DNA of 64,000 nt from assembly GCA_000507305.1 (NCBI GenBank), contig DF241127.1:1-64000 (forward strand), read 5' to 3'. Below are positions 11,634-24,481 of this stretch, piece after piece. Position 1 is the first letter of the stretch. Every line of letters starts with the position of its first letter. Position numbers and translations under genes: made by a program. The notes below the pieces were generated by a model. The model ran no database searches. It was not told where the DNA came from and worked only from the letters and a program-made list of their open reading frames with translations. This DNA comes from Breviolum minutum Mf 1.05b.01 (Eukaryota > Sar > Dinophyceae > Suessiales > Symbiodiniaceae).

Positions 11634-11765
11634 ACCGCTAACCTAGGCGAACATAGGGCCAACATAGGGCTCACATCGGGCCGCCCTGGGGCAACACACG
11701 GCTAACGGCTAACATAGGCGAACATACGGCTAACATAGGCGAACATATGGGGCCAACATAGCGCC
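11560..11765. repeat. Degenerate minisatellite
   Basis: Roughly 11-16-bp units such as GGCCAACATAGG, GGGCCGACATGG and GGCGAACATACGG are repeated with variation about fifteen times. The array abuts the Lys-rich open frame on the minus strand, where the repeats translate as Cys/Pro/Trp-rich low complexity. Confidence 0.8.
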
Positions 11766-12027
11766 GAGATCGGTCCAAGCGACGCGGACGTAGGGCCAAC
11801 AAAGCCCCCCTTCGGCCGGCGCCCCGGCTGTCAGGCGTAAGCCTTTAAATAAAAAACAACCAAATGCTTAATGTTGGAAGAATTGTTTGGCCTTACAAAA
11901 CCAGTCATGAAAAAAAAGAAACTTCCTTCAAACAATCAGATTTCTGAGGTGAAAATAAGATTTGTGAGTTGACTTCCCAATGCACACTTCTTTTTCCGTC
12001 CGATGTCATTAAGTTGGGGAATGTGTT

Positions 12028-12055
12028 GGGCAATGTGTTGGGCAATGTTGACCAA
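12028..12055. repeat. Short tandem repeat
   Basis: GTGTTGGGCAAT is repeated twice, with a third partial unit. Confidence 0.7.
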
Positions 12056-12424
12056 CAAATCTTGGCTTTTTTTGATGCCAAAGGACAGGCTTTCATCGCG
12101 CCACTTATCTATATATATATAAACTGTAGATGCATAGATCAAATCTCGATGAGTATCATGTTGGCTGGCACCTTTTAAAACAACACCTACGGCGCTGATG
12201 CTGAAGGAAAGATGGTGAAGATTCTTCAGTTCCGAAGCAAAAAAAAGAAACGCAGACACCCCCCGTGACCTGTGACCTAAAAACTGAGCTGAAATCATTG
12301 GCTAGACCATTGAAGCATCACTTCCAACCCCCCATCTATGGCTGAATTTCGATTATCATCTTCATTTTGCGAAGTGTTTCCTTCCTATCCTTTCCTAATT
12401 TTTGGACTCTGAAGTCCATTTCAG

Positions 12425-13776
<1,352 letters not shown>

Positions 13777-14131
13777 GTAAGACATGGGGCTGGGAAGCCT
13801 TGAAAAGTCAGGCATCTCAGATTCCTAACATGGGGGGGAGGGGTGGCCACAAAAGATTCTGAGTGGCTCTTGGGTGGTTGGAAAAATCCCTGCTTTAAAG
13901 AAAATATGGTCTGTGAAATTTAAGGCCTAAAAAACAAATATGTGTAAATCATAAGCAAAGTATGAGAAATCATTTGCAAATTGTGAGGAAAAACTTGAGG
14001 GAATCTCTTGGGTCCCTTCAGCCAAATAGCAATCCACGGATCGTTTTCAAAGGAAATACTGATGGGGATGCCAGAAAAACCACTTCTGGAAAGTGGATCA
14101 ATTGAATAATAAAACTCACCACTGAAATGTT

Positions 14132-14328
14132 TCAGATTTCACGGCCCTTAACTTTGAGATAAAATTGCAGGTCATGTTCATCCATTTCATATTGTTGACG
14201 CACAAAGCTGTTGAAAGGAATCTCTTTTTCACTGTGATCTCGAAAGATTAAGTCTTCTTGCCTCTTGCAGTGGAGGTGTTTTTTTTCCGGGAAGCGTTTC
14301 ATGGTTTTGTTTGCGAAGAAATTTTGCA
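14132..14328 (-). CDS. Candidate last exon, unknown product
   Basis: From the strong acceptor CACCTGTTTCAG the minus strand is open for 64 codons and ends in TGA at 14132-14134. The translation is charged, with DLIFRDHSEKEIPFNSF followed by QQYEMDEHDLQFYLKVKG, which looks protein-like. A donor at AAA/GTTAAG before the stop is an alternative. I recognise no family. Confidence 0.35.
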
Positions 14329-14526
14329 CTGAAACAGGTGTCATGGGATAAAGCTAGGGGATCAAAACCTCCAGAACACTGCAACCGCTTGAGAACCTGT
14401 CCCGAAGCCACCCCGGAACCTTAATTGGCCGAGACCCCATAGCATTCTGCCGTTTGGGGAACTATTGTCCGAAAACTCAAACAGGACTCAAAGAAGTCGG
14501 CTGCAAAAAAGATGAGAAAATCATCA

Positions 14527-14640
14527 TACTGTTGATGGTTCAGAAATCCGGCGTTCAGCAGTTGAGGTTGGTAGTTTTCCCGTTATTTACAGGGAGTTTT
14601 ATACATCCCAGGTGGTGCAGGATTTCTTCCATCGACAACA
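14527..14640 (+). mobile_element. Family A TIR element
   Basis: It starts TACTGTTGATGGTTCAGAAA and ends GGTGCAGGATTTCTTCCATC then GACAACA. The interior AGTTGAGGTTGGTAGTTT is typical of family A. Confidence 0.85.
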
Positions 14641-15073
14641 ACTCCTCCAGTTTTTGCCCCAAAAGCCTCGAGAAAGGGCAACCAGAAGAGCCATGTCCTC
14701 TCAATGACCAGTCCACCAACCCTCATTTGTACCCTATTCAATGGGGAAAAAGGTTGGGAACTACAGGGTCCCAACGTTAACATCGTTGATACACGTAAGT
14801 CTATATAAAGAAATGAGTCACCTAAAAAAGGAACATGTAACACCCGGGTGTTACTGACTAACTACCATGCACTAAGTACTATAGCCTAGACAATATCCGC
14901 CTTCAAAAAGGTAAAAGTTAAGAACACTAGTTGTTTAGCCATGATTTCTGTGGAGGCAACGTTCAGGATGTTGGTTGACAGGTCACGTCTCTTTCAGCAC
15001 CCTATACACGCAAGACATCGCTTGTCTTTCATGTCTTTCTTCTGCCAATCTCAAATCTGTAAAAATGGTGATG

Positions 15074-15220
15074 TTGATTCTCAGGAATGGTACTGTTGAT
15101 GGTTCAGAAATCCGGCTAACCAGTTGAGGTTGGTAGTTTATCCCATTCTTTACAAGGTTTTACACATCCTAGGTGGTGCAGGATTTCTTCCATCAACAGT
15201 ATTGATTCTCAGGAATGGTA
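15074..15220 (+). mobile_element. Family A TIR element inside a 19-bp direct repeat
   Basis: The element (15091-15201) runs from TACTGTTGATGG to CCATCAACAGTA. Outside it, TTGATTCTCAGGAATGGTA occurs exactly at 15074-15092 and again at 15202-15220. This is far longer than the TA duplication seen for the other copies. The repeat contains the acceptor-like TTCTCAG, and the sequence right of it (15221-15310) is open on the plus strand up to a TTTTTTCAG/GTTGTA donor. Confidence 0.85.
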
Positions 15221-16528
15221 GGAAATCGTCCCCATGTTCCATAGGAAAACGTCACCGGAGGCGACTCTACAAAACACAGGGGGAAAGTCAGCCTTGGATT
15301 TATGGATTTTTTCAGGTTGTAAAAGGTGGTAAGTAGTATATAATCACCCAGTTGGCAGTATATAACCCCTGAAAAAAAAACACGTATAGTCCTTGCCTTC
15401 TAGGAGTTCACATCTTCTTTGCATAGTGCATCTCACTGGCGCCACTCAATATGTTCTCCCACCCAAATGAATATTCCTATCCTTAGAACTGTTGTATGGT
15501 TCTGGGATGGCATCCGAGAACGGTATGAATAAAAGGAGTTGCCATGTTTGGTTCTGTTTCCTATACCATCCCTCAGCAAATACCTATATTTTGCCTATGC
15601 CAACGGTCCAACGGTACCACTTCTCACCAGACCGTCCTGCAGGCGAGACGAAAGTTTTCCATGGCAGAAGAAGGGCGCCTTCTTCGTCCATGTTGAATCT
15701 GGGTGATTTCTACAGTGGTCATATATTACCAACCCAAACAATGCGCTATTATAGGGGAATCCCTGAAAATTGCCGTAAATTTTGAATCCCCCAAAAAATG
15801 GAAGTAAACTACACGACTGTTAAATGGCTGATTATAGCTGCTAAACCTGTTTCAGGATGGTGTGCTACTTTTCAAGGATTTTCTCTGGGTGAATTTCATC
15901 ATGTTGCAATGACCTTAAGGGTCAAACGATTTTGGGGGGATTCTCCAGCCTGCATTTCCTTCAGAAAAACAGATGTTCCAAAGCTGCTTAAGTTGGGTTT
16001 TACTTACCCAGAACAATATAGAACAAAAACATTCAAAAGCAAGATGTTCATATTACCCTCCTTCATTTTGACTAGCACAACTTGCAGTTGATGTGGATGC
16101 AATTAAGGTTCAGGTCTCCGAGTTGCACGATCTTCACCAGTCGAGATGAAGAAAAATGGATGGATTTTGTGAGGACGTTCTCGCGTGCAAAGTTATCCAA
16201 GAGCTACTTATTTGCGAGGTTACATGAAGCCTAATCTTGGACATGCACACTTGTTCATGATTATTTTGTTGTATCTGATGGGGTGAGGTTGGTTGAATCA
16301 ACACAGCATTGCCGAGATGAATCTATAGACACCTTTCTATCTTAATGCCTGGAACGTGGCATCTTTGCTAATTTTGGAGCCACAAAAAGAACAATGGCCT
16401 CCAAGCCAAGGTTCAAATATTGGACCACAGCGGCGCTGGAAAAACTCATCAAGCAACAAGCAATAGCAGAAGCTCACTAAGGACCAGGTCTGGACATTCT
16501 TTTTGGAGCCAATGCACTTTTAGTGAAT

Positions 16529-16637
16529 CATACTGTTGATGGAAGAAATCCTGCACCAGTTGATAGGTAGTTTATTTCATTATTTGCAAGGGTTTATACA
16601 TCCTAGGTGGTGCAGGATTTCTTCCATCAACAGTATG
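16529..16637 (+). mobile_element. Family A TIR element, most perfect copy
   Basis: The 30-bp arms are exact inverted repeats: CATACTGTTGATGGAAGAAA on the outside and TCCTGCACCA on the inside. The loop is about 49 bp. The near identity of the arms suggests a recent or conserved copy. Confidence 0.9.
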
Positions 16638-17012
16638 TAAAAACTCCCAAGGTCAAGTGAAATTCCAAAGTCGTGCCCAGACTCCCATCAACCAGTGAGA
16701 CTGATTTTGTCAGAACCAGCTGATTTTTGTTTTGACAAGTCTCGCTGCAAGCGCCAAGTCTGGTTGGGAAAAGAAAAAAAACAGATCTCCGCTGCAAATT
16801 GAATCCAGAAAAAATTGCCATGCCTGGAACCGCAAACAACCAATTCGAAATGAATGGAAATGGTGATGTCCAACCATTTCCTGTGTAAAGAGTTGGTTCA
16901 TCATCCAATTGAAACAACCATTTATAAATGGATTTTCGGGGTTCCAGGTGAAAATCATCTCTGGGTGAAGGATTTCATGTTCAAAAACAAATCACCTACA
17001 AGACAATCTCAG

Positions 17013-18658
17013 GTCATTTTGGTCAGTCTTTGAGGTGCTTCCGCTCAATGACTGCCATTTTGTGCCTTGCTTTCCAATCTTCTCACGTTGAAGACTGAAA
17101 AGACAAGGCATTTGATCAGAGCTTTGATTGCAGGATTCAGGCCCCACAATCATGGTCGAAGTGTTCGAAATCAACTTCCAGGAGGCTGCTCCAATCTTGT
17201 GAATTATAACATGTGGATTGGGTCGGCCCACTTCCCAATAGTAGAGACAAATGAGTCGGTTGGACAGGTTGGAAATTTCCCGGGTCGCCTAAAATTTTTT
17301 TGTTGTAATCCTGGTGGTCATGGAAAAATTGGGAAAGGGGACAACCAAACATATATATATATATATAGAGAGAATCAACACGGATGTTCTGGGAAATGTT
17401 TCCTTGAAATGATGTAAGTTCTGAACTCTCTTCATACAGTCATTTCGTGGCTTCTGGAGAGCTCTCCATGAAGCCCAGCTTGAGATGGCAAGGTTCACAT
17501 CTCATCATCTCATCTTCAATCATCCAAGTCATCATCCAAGATCAAGAGTCAAGAGCACATGTTGATTATGGAGGTGTTGATGGTGTATGAAACACGCTGA
17601 GCTTCAAGCGAAGAAGAATAACCAAACACATAAACTGGGAGGATGCTGCCAGCAGAAACGGTACTTCGGGATGTCGTCCTCCACCAAGTGGAGTGTTCAC
17701 GAAAGCCTGCAACAAACGGTCGGTAGATTGCCAAAAATTGAGGGGCAAGCAGAAAACCAAATGAAAATTTAGGATGCGCGCTTAACATCTTAGCAGCTTT
17801 GCAGACAGCACTCCTCCGCACCCCTGTAGTTTCCTCCAATGAACCCTTTGTTGATCGTTTTCGAGTGCATTGCGAGGTTTTGAGGTGCTCCGTTAAAATG
17901 CTTGGATCGTCTTTTCCACCCTTTGATATGCATCAATTTTCCACCCTTTGATTGGCTTCTTCTTCCGAATTTGGAGTGACTCAACGGGGGCATTCCGAAA
18001 TACTCAACTTAGATCGACAGTTGGAGCTGGAGCGGGAGGGGAAATCGAAGCTTTCACGCCCTCACACATCACCTCTTCAAAGCAAACCTTTCCTTCTCCA
18101 AAGAACTGGTTCCATGTGCGAGATGACAAATTTACACCACGAAATTGGATGTAGATATATACCTTCCACATTGCCATAAGACAAAAACTACTCCGTTGAA
18201 CCCTCATTTTTGGGTGAATCCATTCATGAAATTTCCAGGGCATGAATCATGAATCAACATCTTTCCCCTGGAAGTTAAGTCGACAATTAAATTGAACAGT
18301 CCGCTGGAATTGTTGATGAAATAAACCCCTACTAAAACAATGCAGGTCTTTGGAGGTCGGTTGCACTGTCAAAGAATCTGAGATCTACTAGTGTTACTAG
18401 TTGGTGGTTTCAACCCATCTGAAAAACATTAGTCAAATTGGATCATTTCCCCAGGTAAGGCAAAAAAAAACGTTTGAAACCACCACCCAGTCTATTTTGG
18501 TTGAGTCAATGCCCTCAGGCTTGGTGGAATTCGCTTATTATGAAATCTCCCTTTTCTTATTTTCAGAGGCCGATTTGGAAAAAAAAACACTGAAGCACCG
18601 AACCATGTCAAATCTTAGCTCCCAAATCTCAATTTTCAACTTTCGAGGCCATTTCTGA
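17013..18658 (+). CDS. Candidate multi-exon gene ending at 18658, unknown product
   Basis: Plus-strand blocks: 17013-17086 and 17134-17198 join in phase. Others are 17440-17492 (acceptor CTTCATACAG, donor GCAAG/GTTCAC), 17805-17876, 17977-18108 and 18567-18658. The last starts at TTCTTATTTTCAG and ends in TGA. Block 17977-18108 translates with LDRQLELEREGKSKL, a helical charged stretch. The I element at 18395-18496 would lie in the last intron. Joins between middle blocks are not established and no domain is recognisable. Confidence 0.3.
17349..17370. repeat. (TA)n then (GA)n microsatellite
   Basis: About nine TA units followed by GAGAGA. Confidence 0.9.
18395..18496 (+). mobile_element. Family I TIR element
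   Basis: The arms CTAGTTGGTGGTTTCAA and TTTGAAACCACCACCCAG pair. The interior GGATCATTTCCCCAGGTAAG is shared with 36589-36696. Confidence 0.8.
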
Positions 18659-19130
18659 ACATTTAACTCAAAAAAATTCACCCGAAAATGAGCCCTAGAG
18701 GTTTTGGGGGGGACCCGGAAAAGGAGATTCAGAAGTTGAAAAATCATGGGGTCCTATGTTAGTTTTCCTAGTTTTATGGCAGTTTTCCTTTAATTTGCCA
18801 GGATTGATGGCTTATGATAGCTTCTCAAGTAGGTTCGGTCCTGTCGAACGTGACTTTTTGATTCACCAAGGGGCCGAGAAGATCAACTGGTAGAGGGGCG
18901 GCATGAACACTAAGAACCTTAGGACCGGGCCCCGGGAAACCGGCCGATTTTGATCCGCTTGCCGTGGCGACTCAAGCAATTGTAGATATCACCTCTGCCA
19001 ATCTGTTCATTCAATGGGCCCTCCCGACCTGTTTTTTTAAGGAATCCCAGTGAGTTGGGTTGATGGGAGAAAAACCGTCCCAGAGTTTTGAGCAACTGGA
19101 CTGCTGATTTTCGACAAGATATGGATTCAG

Positions 19131-19259
19131 AAAGGATTCAAACAAGGGCTATTGTACAGTACGAAACCCAAGCAACGAAAATCTAATATAGCAGTCGAAA
19201 ATCTAACAGACCATTGCCCTCCAGAAATCTCACATAGCAGTAGAAATATCCACAGTTTG
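19131..19259 (+). CDS. Candidate internal exon, unknown product
   Basis: The block is open for 43 codons between GATATGGATTCAG and CACAGTTTG/GTACAA and is phase 0 at both ends. The translation is polar and basic. No neighbouring exon is certain. Confidence 0.25.
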
Positions 19260-19767
19260 GTACAATTTATATGTATATGTATATATGTATATATAATATT
19301 TGCTATTAAGAAAAGGATTGTTGGATTTCCAAAGTATCTGTGATTTCCGGTGATTTTTCACAACGATTTCAAATTCCTAGTTGATGTGGTCACTTCGAGA
19401 CCTTTTTGGTGTGTTAAAGATCCCGATAGATTGATGGTAGTCGACGATGTAAAAACACCACACAAAAAAATAAAACATTGTTTTTTCATCTTACTAAAAC
19501 TGTCCCTCGAATGTTGAGGTGGTTCTTTAAGATCTTTTCCCGATGAATTTTAATCGCCAAACCATGGTCATCCAGCGTGTTTTTTTGCTTTTCTCGGCTC
19601 TCACCGGAGAACGGGACTTTGTGTTGGTCATCTTTCCCCAACTAATTGCTCATTTGTTTACTAGTCATGAACAAGTAGGGAAAATTTGCTACCCTAAAAT
19701 CAGCTCATGACTGCAAAATCACGAGGAATGGAACGCCAGGATTTCGTGTTGTGTTGGTGTTGCTAAC

Positions 19768-20895
19768 CCGGCAAGTAACAACGACTGCATAGCCTGTAAA
19801 GCACTTAAGATCGCACCACTTTGGAGTGATGGATCTCCACAACGTGAGGCCGAATCGGCAAAGGTCCTCGGCAATGGATGAAGCACGCAACACCTGGACC
19901 TGTTGACATAACAGAGATGTGGCTGAAACACCTATTTTTTCCAACAAGGATTGGCAGTTGTTTGGCATGGGTTTGATCAAAGACACTCCAAAAAGTACTG
20001 AGCATTCCTGGCTGTCAAGGAAAAACTGCCGTAAAATTCCTGTGGATCATATTCGAATACTATCAACAGATTTTTTTGTCAAAAAACACCTGGCCATCTT
20101 CGAAGTTCGAAACACCTACACGGCCAGTCATCCAATATTCCCTTCATAAAGCGGCCTCTAAGAATCTCGTTGGATGGTGAGGTCACCACTGGTAGCTCTG
20201 CAAGGCTATGTATCATAGTCATAGTTGAGACCAAAAAGGGTTACTTTTTGATGATCGTCCTATCGTCGATAAAAATGCTTTGTGTAGATATATTCGCTAC
20301 TTCGCTTCCAGATGATCAAAGATGGCCTTACCCATCTTGCCAAACCTGAAGTGTTACATCATTTATGGCTAGCTGCTTCAGAATCAATGGACCAGCAAAA
20401 TGGACCTATGGATAAATATCAGCAATTGTCCTGTCCCTTTGGTCCTTAATTTTGACCGACCATTTTACTGAAGGATTCTCTAGTGCTAAAAACGTCATGG
20501 ATCTAGGTAAACGACATAGGACTTCACCACCCCTTCCCTGGTGGACTGCGGCGTTTTGGGGCTCTGATTCCCCAATGTCCAAGCGACTACGCTTGTTTGG
20601 GCTGAGGTCGTTGTACCAGAATTTGCCATAAATATTTTCTTATGTGTATGTATATTATACGCATGTTTATGTTCCCCGGATTATATACATCATTTCAAAA
20701 AAAGTTTAAAAAACTCAGTTTTAAGTTAAGCCCCATGAATGGATACTGTGTGCAGTAGCCAAACGCACGCCCAACATTCATCGCTTGCCAAACCAAGGTG
20801 TACCATTGGGAAGCAAAGGGACGTCATCAACGTCTGAAAGGCTGGCGTTCCAACCGAACCAAGTCCAGCGATACTCAACAGCCACAGCAAAACGC
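19768..20895 (-). CDS. Candidate multi-exon gene, unknown product
   Basis: Minus-strand blocks: 20895-20804 (acceptor GTTTCTCAG, donor CAATG/GTACAC), 20405-20332 (acceptor ATTTATCCATAG, donor GATGG/GTAAGG), 20197-20116 and 20007-19768. The last is open for 80 codons from a pyrimidine-rich GCCAG to CGG/GTTAGC. Phases do not all match, so at least one limit is wrong or an exon is missing. No family is recognised. Confidence 0.3.
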
Positions 20896-20899
20896 CTGA

Positions 20900-21031
20900 G
20901 AAACGTCCAGGCTGTTTTGCCATTTTTCCGATCCAGATGAGTGGTTGACTAGTGGTTGACCAATGAGTACGGTAGTAAGGGGTATGGCAACCCATTTCTA
21001 CATGCTTTGTATGTACCGTATACATATATAT

Positions 21032-21066
<35 letters not shown>

Positions 21067-22150
21067 ATACATTCCCGTATATATATAATATAGATATATG
21101 TTTCATATACCTTTAGTTCGTAAATATACATGTATATTTATATAGTATATAAATGTACATATGATTTTACTGGCTTTAGGCTTGGAACATTCCCCACTTA
21201 ACTGGCTTTGATACATCACAGCTTTAGAATTTCCCATCGCAAACCACGAACCTGTGAACCAGTTCAGTTGTGTTCGTACAGTTGAAGTTGCAGGCTGTTT
21301 GGACTCAACTCACAGCAAGAGTTGCGATGTTGTATGTCTGGCAGTGGAGCTTCAACTGCATCTATCATCTCCTTTTTCTATTGAGTGGAAATAGAAACTG
21401 ATTTACAACACCGGCATAGCCCATAATACTCTCTTTTTTGAGGGAATAATAGTGACTTTTTTCAGGTGCTATGCTAGTTTTGGGGCTGTGCGTAACCCTT
21501 TTCGTTTCAACATGAACACCGTCGAGTTGTTCAATGTTTCGCTTGCAGCTTTTGCTCTCGCAGTTCCCAACCAAACGAATCTAGCAGTTTGCATAATTTT
21601 GCAAAAATTCACAAGGCTTCCTTAAGAGAAGTTGGATGGTGAAAAGACCACCTCTCCTATGGAAAAAAAAACGTTGATGATTTGTGTCATGTTCTTTATC
21701 CATCATTTCAATCCAAACCATCTCCGCCCTGTTGATTGACAGTAGACTCATGGATGGAGCGAGTCCGAAGACTAGGCAGTTTCCACATCCCATCGTCAGC
21801 CCCAATGCAAAAAGGCGACGTAAGCCCAACTGGCCGGGGAATGAGGGGATGTGAAGGTATCGGATACCTATCCCTCCAGAAAATATGGAACAAAAGATTC
21901 ACAAAAGTGGAGAGTTTTTTCCGAAATGACCTTTGCCTCTTCCAAAAGTGGTCATGGTTGTAAAAGATCATTTTACCAAGCTTAGGATAGTTATGTATCT
22001 TCGAAGAAACTGGGCAAAGTAAAGAAAAATCATGAAGAATTCAAGGTAACTCAGGTACTCTTGCGATTTCCAATCATGTCCAACAAATCATCAGACAACG
22101 CTTGCACCCCCTAAGGTTGAAAAGGTCTCGCAGTTGGTTTGTTCCTTTTG
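20900..22150. other. Region without a firm gene
   Basis: It holds TA-rich tracts at 21020-21160 and a minus-strand open block at 21719-21829 between CCAG and GATG/GTTTGG. A further minus-strand open stretch lies at 21365-21575. No TIR element is seen. Confidence 0.4.
21020..21066. repeat. (TA)n microsatellite tract
   Basis: Interrupted TA runs with TATATG punctuations. Confidence 0.9.
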
Positions 22151-22152
22151 AG

Positions 22153-23216
22153 GGTCCTGGATGTCTATCAGACCTCAAGGTCTGTTTGGCCATCGCCTTT
22201 TGTTACCGAAAAAGTAATTATACGTCTGAGAGTGACCATCCTGGAAAGCCAAGAATGCCTATATTTCGATAACTGTAGTCCCCAAATCAGCAAAAGTGTG
22301 TTGCCTCAAGAAACACCAACAGTTGGAGGGTCCCGGGTACTTGAAGGATCATTGGATCCTGGCCCCAAGTGATGGTAGGTTTGGTGCCCCTTTGAATCCA
22401 TGGATCCGTGGGATTCGAAACGTTTTCGTCGCGTGAGTTTTCACTCACCATCCCAAAGAGGTCATAAATTCTTGCCAGGTGAGTGAACATGGGGGTATTT
22501 TCACCAAGTGTTTCATGGGGAAAGTCATGGAAAGTCTATAGACTTTCATGATTTCAGAGGTACAAGTCCAGGTACAATCGAGTGTCCAGGTATATATATA
22601 TACTTTAGTAAGTCCATGATTTCAGAGGTGAATGAACTCCGGATTCATGGATCCATTGCGATGAATCTCATCCCGCTGGTTGATTCATCCCGGATGAACG
22701 GGTGGCTAGAATCTTATCCACAACATAAACCAATCAATCAATGTTTCCATTTCCTGGATTTAAAAAAAAAAATGACCTGTCTACCAAAACCTGCCTTTGC
22801 CAAACGCGGCGTCACAAGAAACTGGACAACGGCATTGCCTCAAAAAACGGGCGCTGCATTGGACTTTTCGGGGTGTTTTCGAGCGGTTGGAGCGAGGTCT
22901 TCTTACAGGAACGCACCCAAATCCAGTCTGCGCAGCTTTTCCGGAGTGGTTGGTGATGTGTTATTGAAAACAGAAAGACAGTCACCATTTCAGGACCCGA
23001 GTTCATCAGGGATAGAACTTCTTGTCTTCATGTATTCGCTACGCAGAATGCACGGTCGAACAAAAAAAACGCCTGAAGCAAATGGGTACAAGCAGAATCC
23101 TATTTGCAAACACATTGGTCGAAGCAAGCACATCAGGTGGAAGTACAAGCCATCCCCCGCCAAAAGGTTCTGATTATACGACGCCAACTGTACGATCATC
23201 TATGATCACCATATAA
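22153..23216 (+). CDS. Candidate three-exon 3' end of a gene, unknown product
   Basis: Block 22153-22336 is open for 61 codons and ends at CGG/GTACTT in phase 0. Block 22819-22948 starts in phase 0 and ends at AGTG/GTTGGT in phase 1. Block 23047-23216 takes up that phase from CTACGCAG and ends in TAA at 23214-23216. The joined frame has no internal stop. The end is hydrophilic: a helical segment with TVEQKKRLKQMG, then a Ser/Thr/Pro-rich tail. No domain is recognised. The agreement in phase makes this one of the better models, but AG/GT choices were made by eye. Confidence 0.35.
22529..22546. repeat. Perfect 18-bp palindrome
   Basis: GAAAGTCTATAGACTTTC. The motif CATGATTTCAGAGGT follows at 22548 and recurs at about 22616. 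Confidence 0.7.
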
Positions 23217-23504
23217 GCCCCAAAATCTGGAAAAAAGTATTTCAGTCGTGTTCATCATATGGAAAAAAACAGCCTCTTGGGGCTGTTTAGGAGTTATTTC
23301 TCTCATCATGTATCATTTGCAGCCAGAGGAACTAAGAGTTTCAACCATCACCACAGGTGCAAATCCGCTCATCTGAACTCCAAAGCGCGCCTGAAGTTGG
23401 TGGCGGTTGGTTGAATTGATGGAAGTTGTGAAGCTGCGATTTTTGATGGTGATTTGCGAATGCAAAAGTCATAAACACAAGAAATAAGAATCGATATATT
23501 CACT

Positions 23505-23545
23505 CTATATATAATATATAGATATATATATATATATATAACGTA
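23505..23545. repeat. (TA)n microsatellite tract
   Basis: AT-rich tract ending in about nine TA units. Confidence 0.9.
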
Positions 23546-23714
23546 TATAGGTATACTAACATGGAAATTGTGTAAACACCCTGCAAGAGGCCCAAAAGGA
23601 TCCTGTTGCAGGAGTCATATAGGAAGTCCGTAGTTGAACCAAATGTGTGTGCGTGTGTGTGCGAATCCTTTAAAACTTTACAACCGTTTCTATGTATATC
23701 TATATTAATATGTA

Positions 23715-23824
23715 TTATCCAGCTTCTTCAAAGTGACCTTTTGATTCCCCAAATCGAGGTCACTTAAGCCCTGAAAAGGTCACTTATGGGTCGAAACAAG
23801 GTCACTTTGAAGAACCTGGATATA
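23715..23824. mobile_element. Family M TIR element with internal AAGGTCACTT repeats
   Basis: TATCCAG and CTGGATA bound the element. The arms CTTCTTCAAAGTGACCTT and AAGGTCACTTTGAAGAA pair. Two further GGTCACTT motifs lie between them, so the self-complementary AAGTGACCTT/AAGGTCACTT core is present four times. It is the only copy in the window. Confidence 0.75.
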
Positions 23825-23855
23825 ACTAATTACATAGCTAGAGCCCAAATGACCT

Positions 23856-24481
23856 CTACAATCCTGTATCAATCCGCCAAAAAGTATTTGAGGAATCAAT
23901 TGAACTACCACCTTGCTGGCTCATCCCTTTTTGCCACCCTTAACCTGCTTCTTTGTCTAAACGCGAATGATTACACCCCCGAAAACTAACGCCTGGAACC
24001 TAAAAATACACCCCAAAAGAATTAAAAGGAGAAACATCGAACCAAACCACCAACTTTTGGCTTCCATGTTGGTTTTCAAAACGGAAGGCCACCAGAGTGC
24101 AGTTTTCAAAGCTAATTTCATGGAGTTTTCAAAGCTAAGGCCTGCCAGCCTCTTAGTTTTCGGGGGTGTAGATCCCTATCTAAAAAAAATGATGTTTAGA
24201 CGGTATCCCCAACAGCTATCGTTCATACCTTGGTTGAAAAGAACCGGCTGGAAACCCCGAAAACCCCGAAACACCCAAAACCATTCAAACGTGGTTCCGG
24301 GACCTACCCTCTGGTAAACATAGCAAAGCTGGCTGGAAAATCCAGCCATTTCTAATAGGAAATATATCTTCATTCCGGGTCCATTTTCCAGCCAGCTATG
24401 TTAGTGAATCCCGGAGTGTAGACCTCCTTCCCTTCGCTACTGTTGTTAGGCCCCAGACCTCCATTTTCCCCGGAACCGTTT
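23856..24481 (-). CDS. Candidate 3' end of a gene carrying an F element as an intron
   Basis: Minus-strand blocks: 24481-24424 (acceptor GATGTACAG; Gly/Asn/Ser-rich with GSGENGGLGPNNSSEGKE), 24310-24229 (ends CAAG/GTATGA) and 23938-23856 (ends in TAG). The first and second are separated by 113 nt that coincide almost exactly with the F element at 24304-24420. The donor GAG/GTCTAC and acceptor TTTACCAG both lie at the element's ends, and the frame continues in phase 0. The next intron contains the F element at 23972-24170. Open blocks continue upstream to about 24960. No domain is recognisable. Confidence 0.35.
23972..24171. mobile_element. Family F TIR element, long copy
   Basis: The arms TACACCCCCGAAAACTAA are inverted at the right end (CTTAGTTTTCGGGGGTGTA). 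At about 200 bp it is twice the usual size. It contains an internal direct repeat, GTTTTCAAAGCTAA, near 24103 and 24126. Confidence 0.85.
24304..24421 (-). mobile_element. Family F TIR element, candidate introner
   Basis: The left end reads TACCCTCTGGTAAACATAGC. The right end inverted reads CTACACTCCGGGATTCACTA then ACATAGC. The extended inner arm AGCTGGCTGGAAAA pairs with TTTTCCAGCCAGCT. Read on the minus strand, the two ends supply GT and AG splice signals for the flanking candidate exons. Confidence 0.8.

Noticed and set aside
22508..23173. A 221-codon plus-strand open frame as a single-exon gene
   Set aside because: It crosses a palindrome, direct repeats and a TA run, and the translation is incoherent at its start. 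The spliced model using other frames at 22819-23216 is more plausible.
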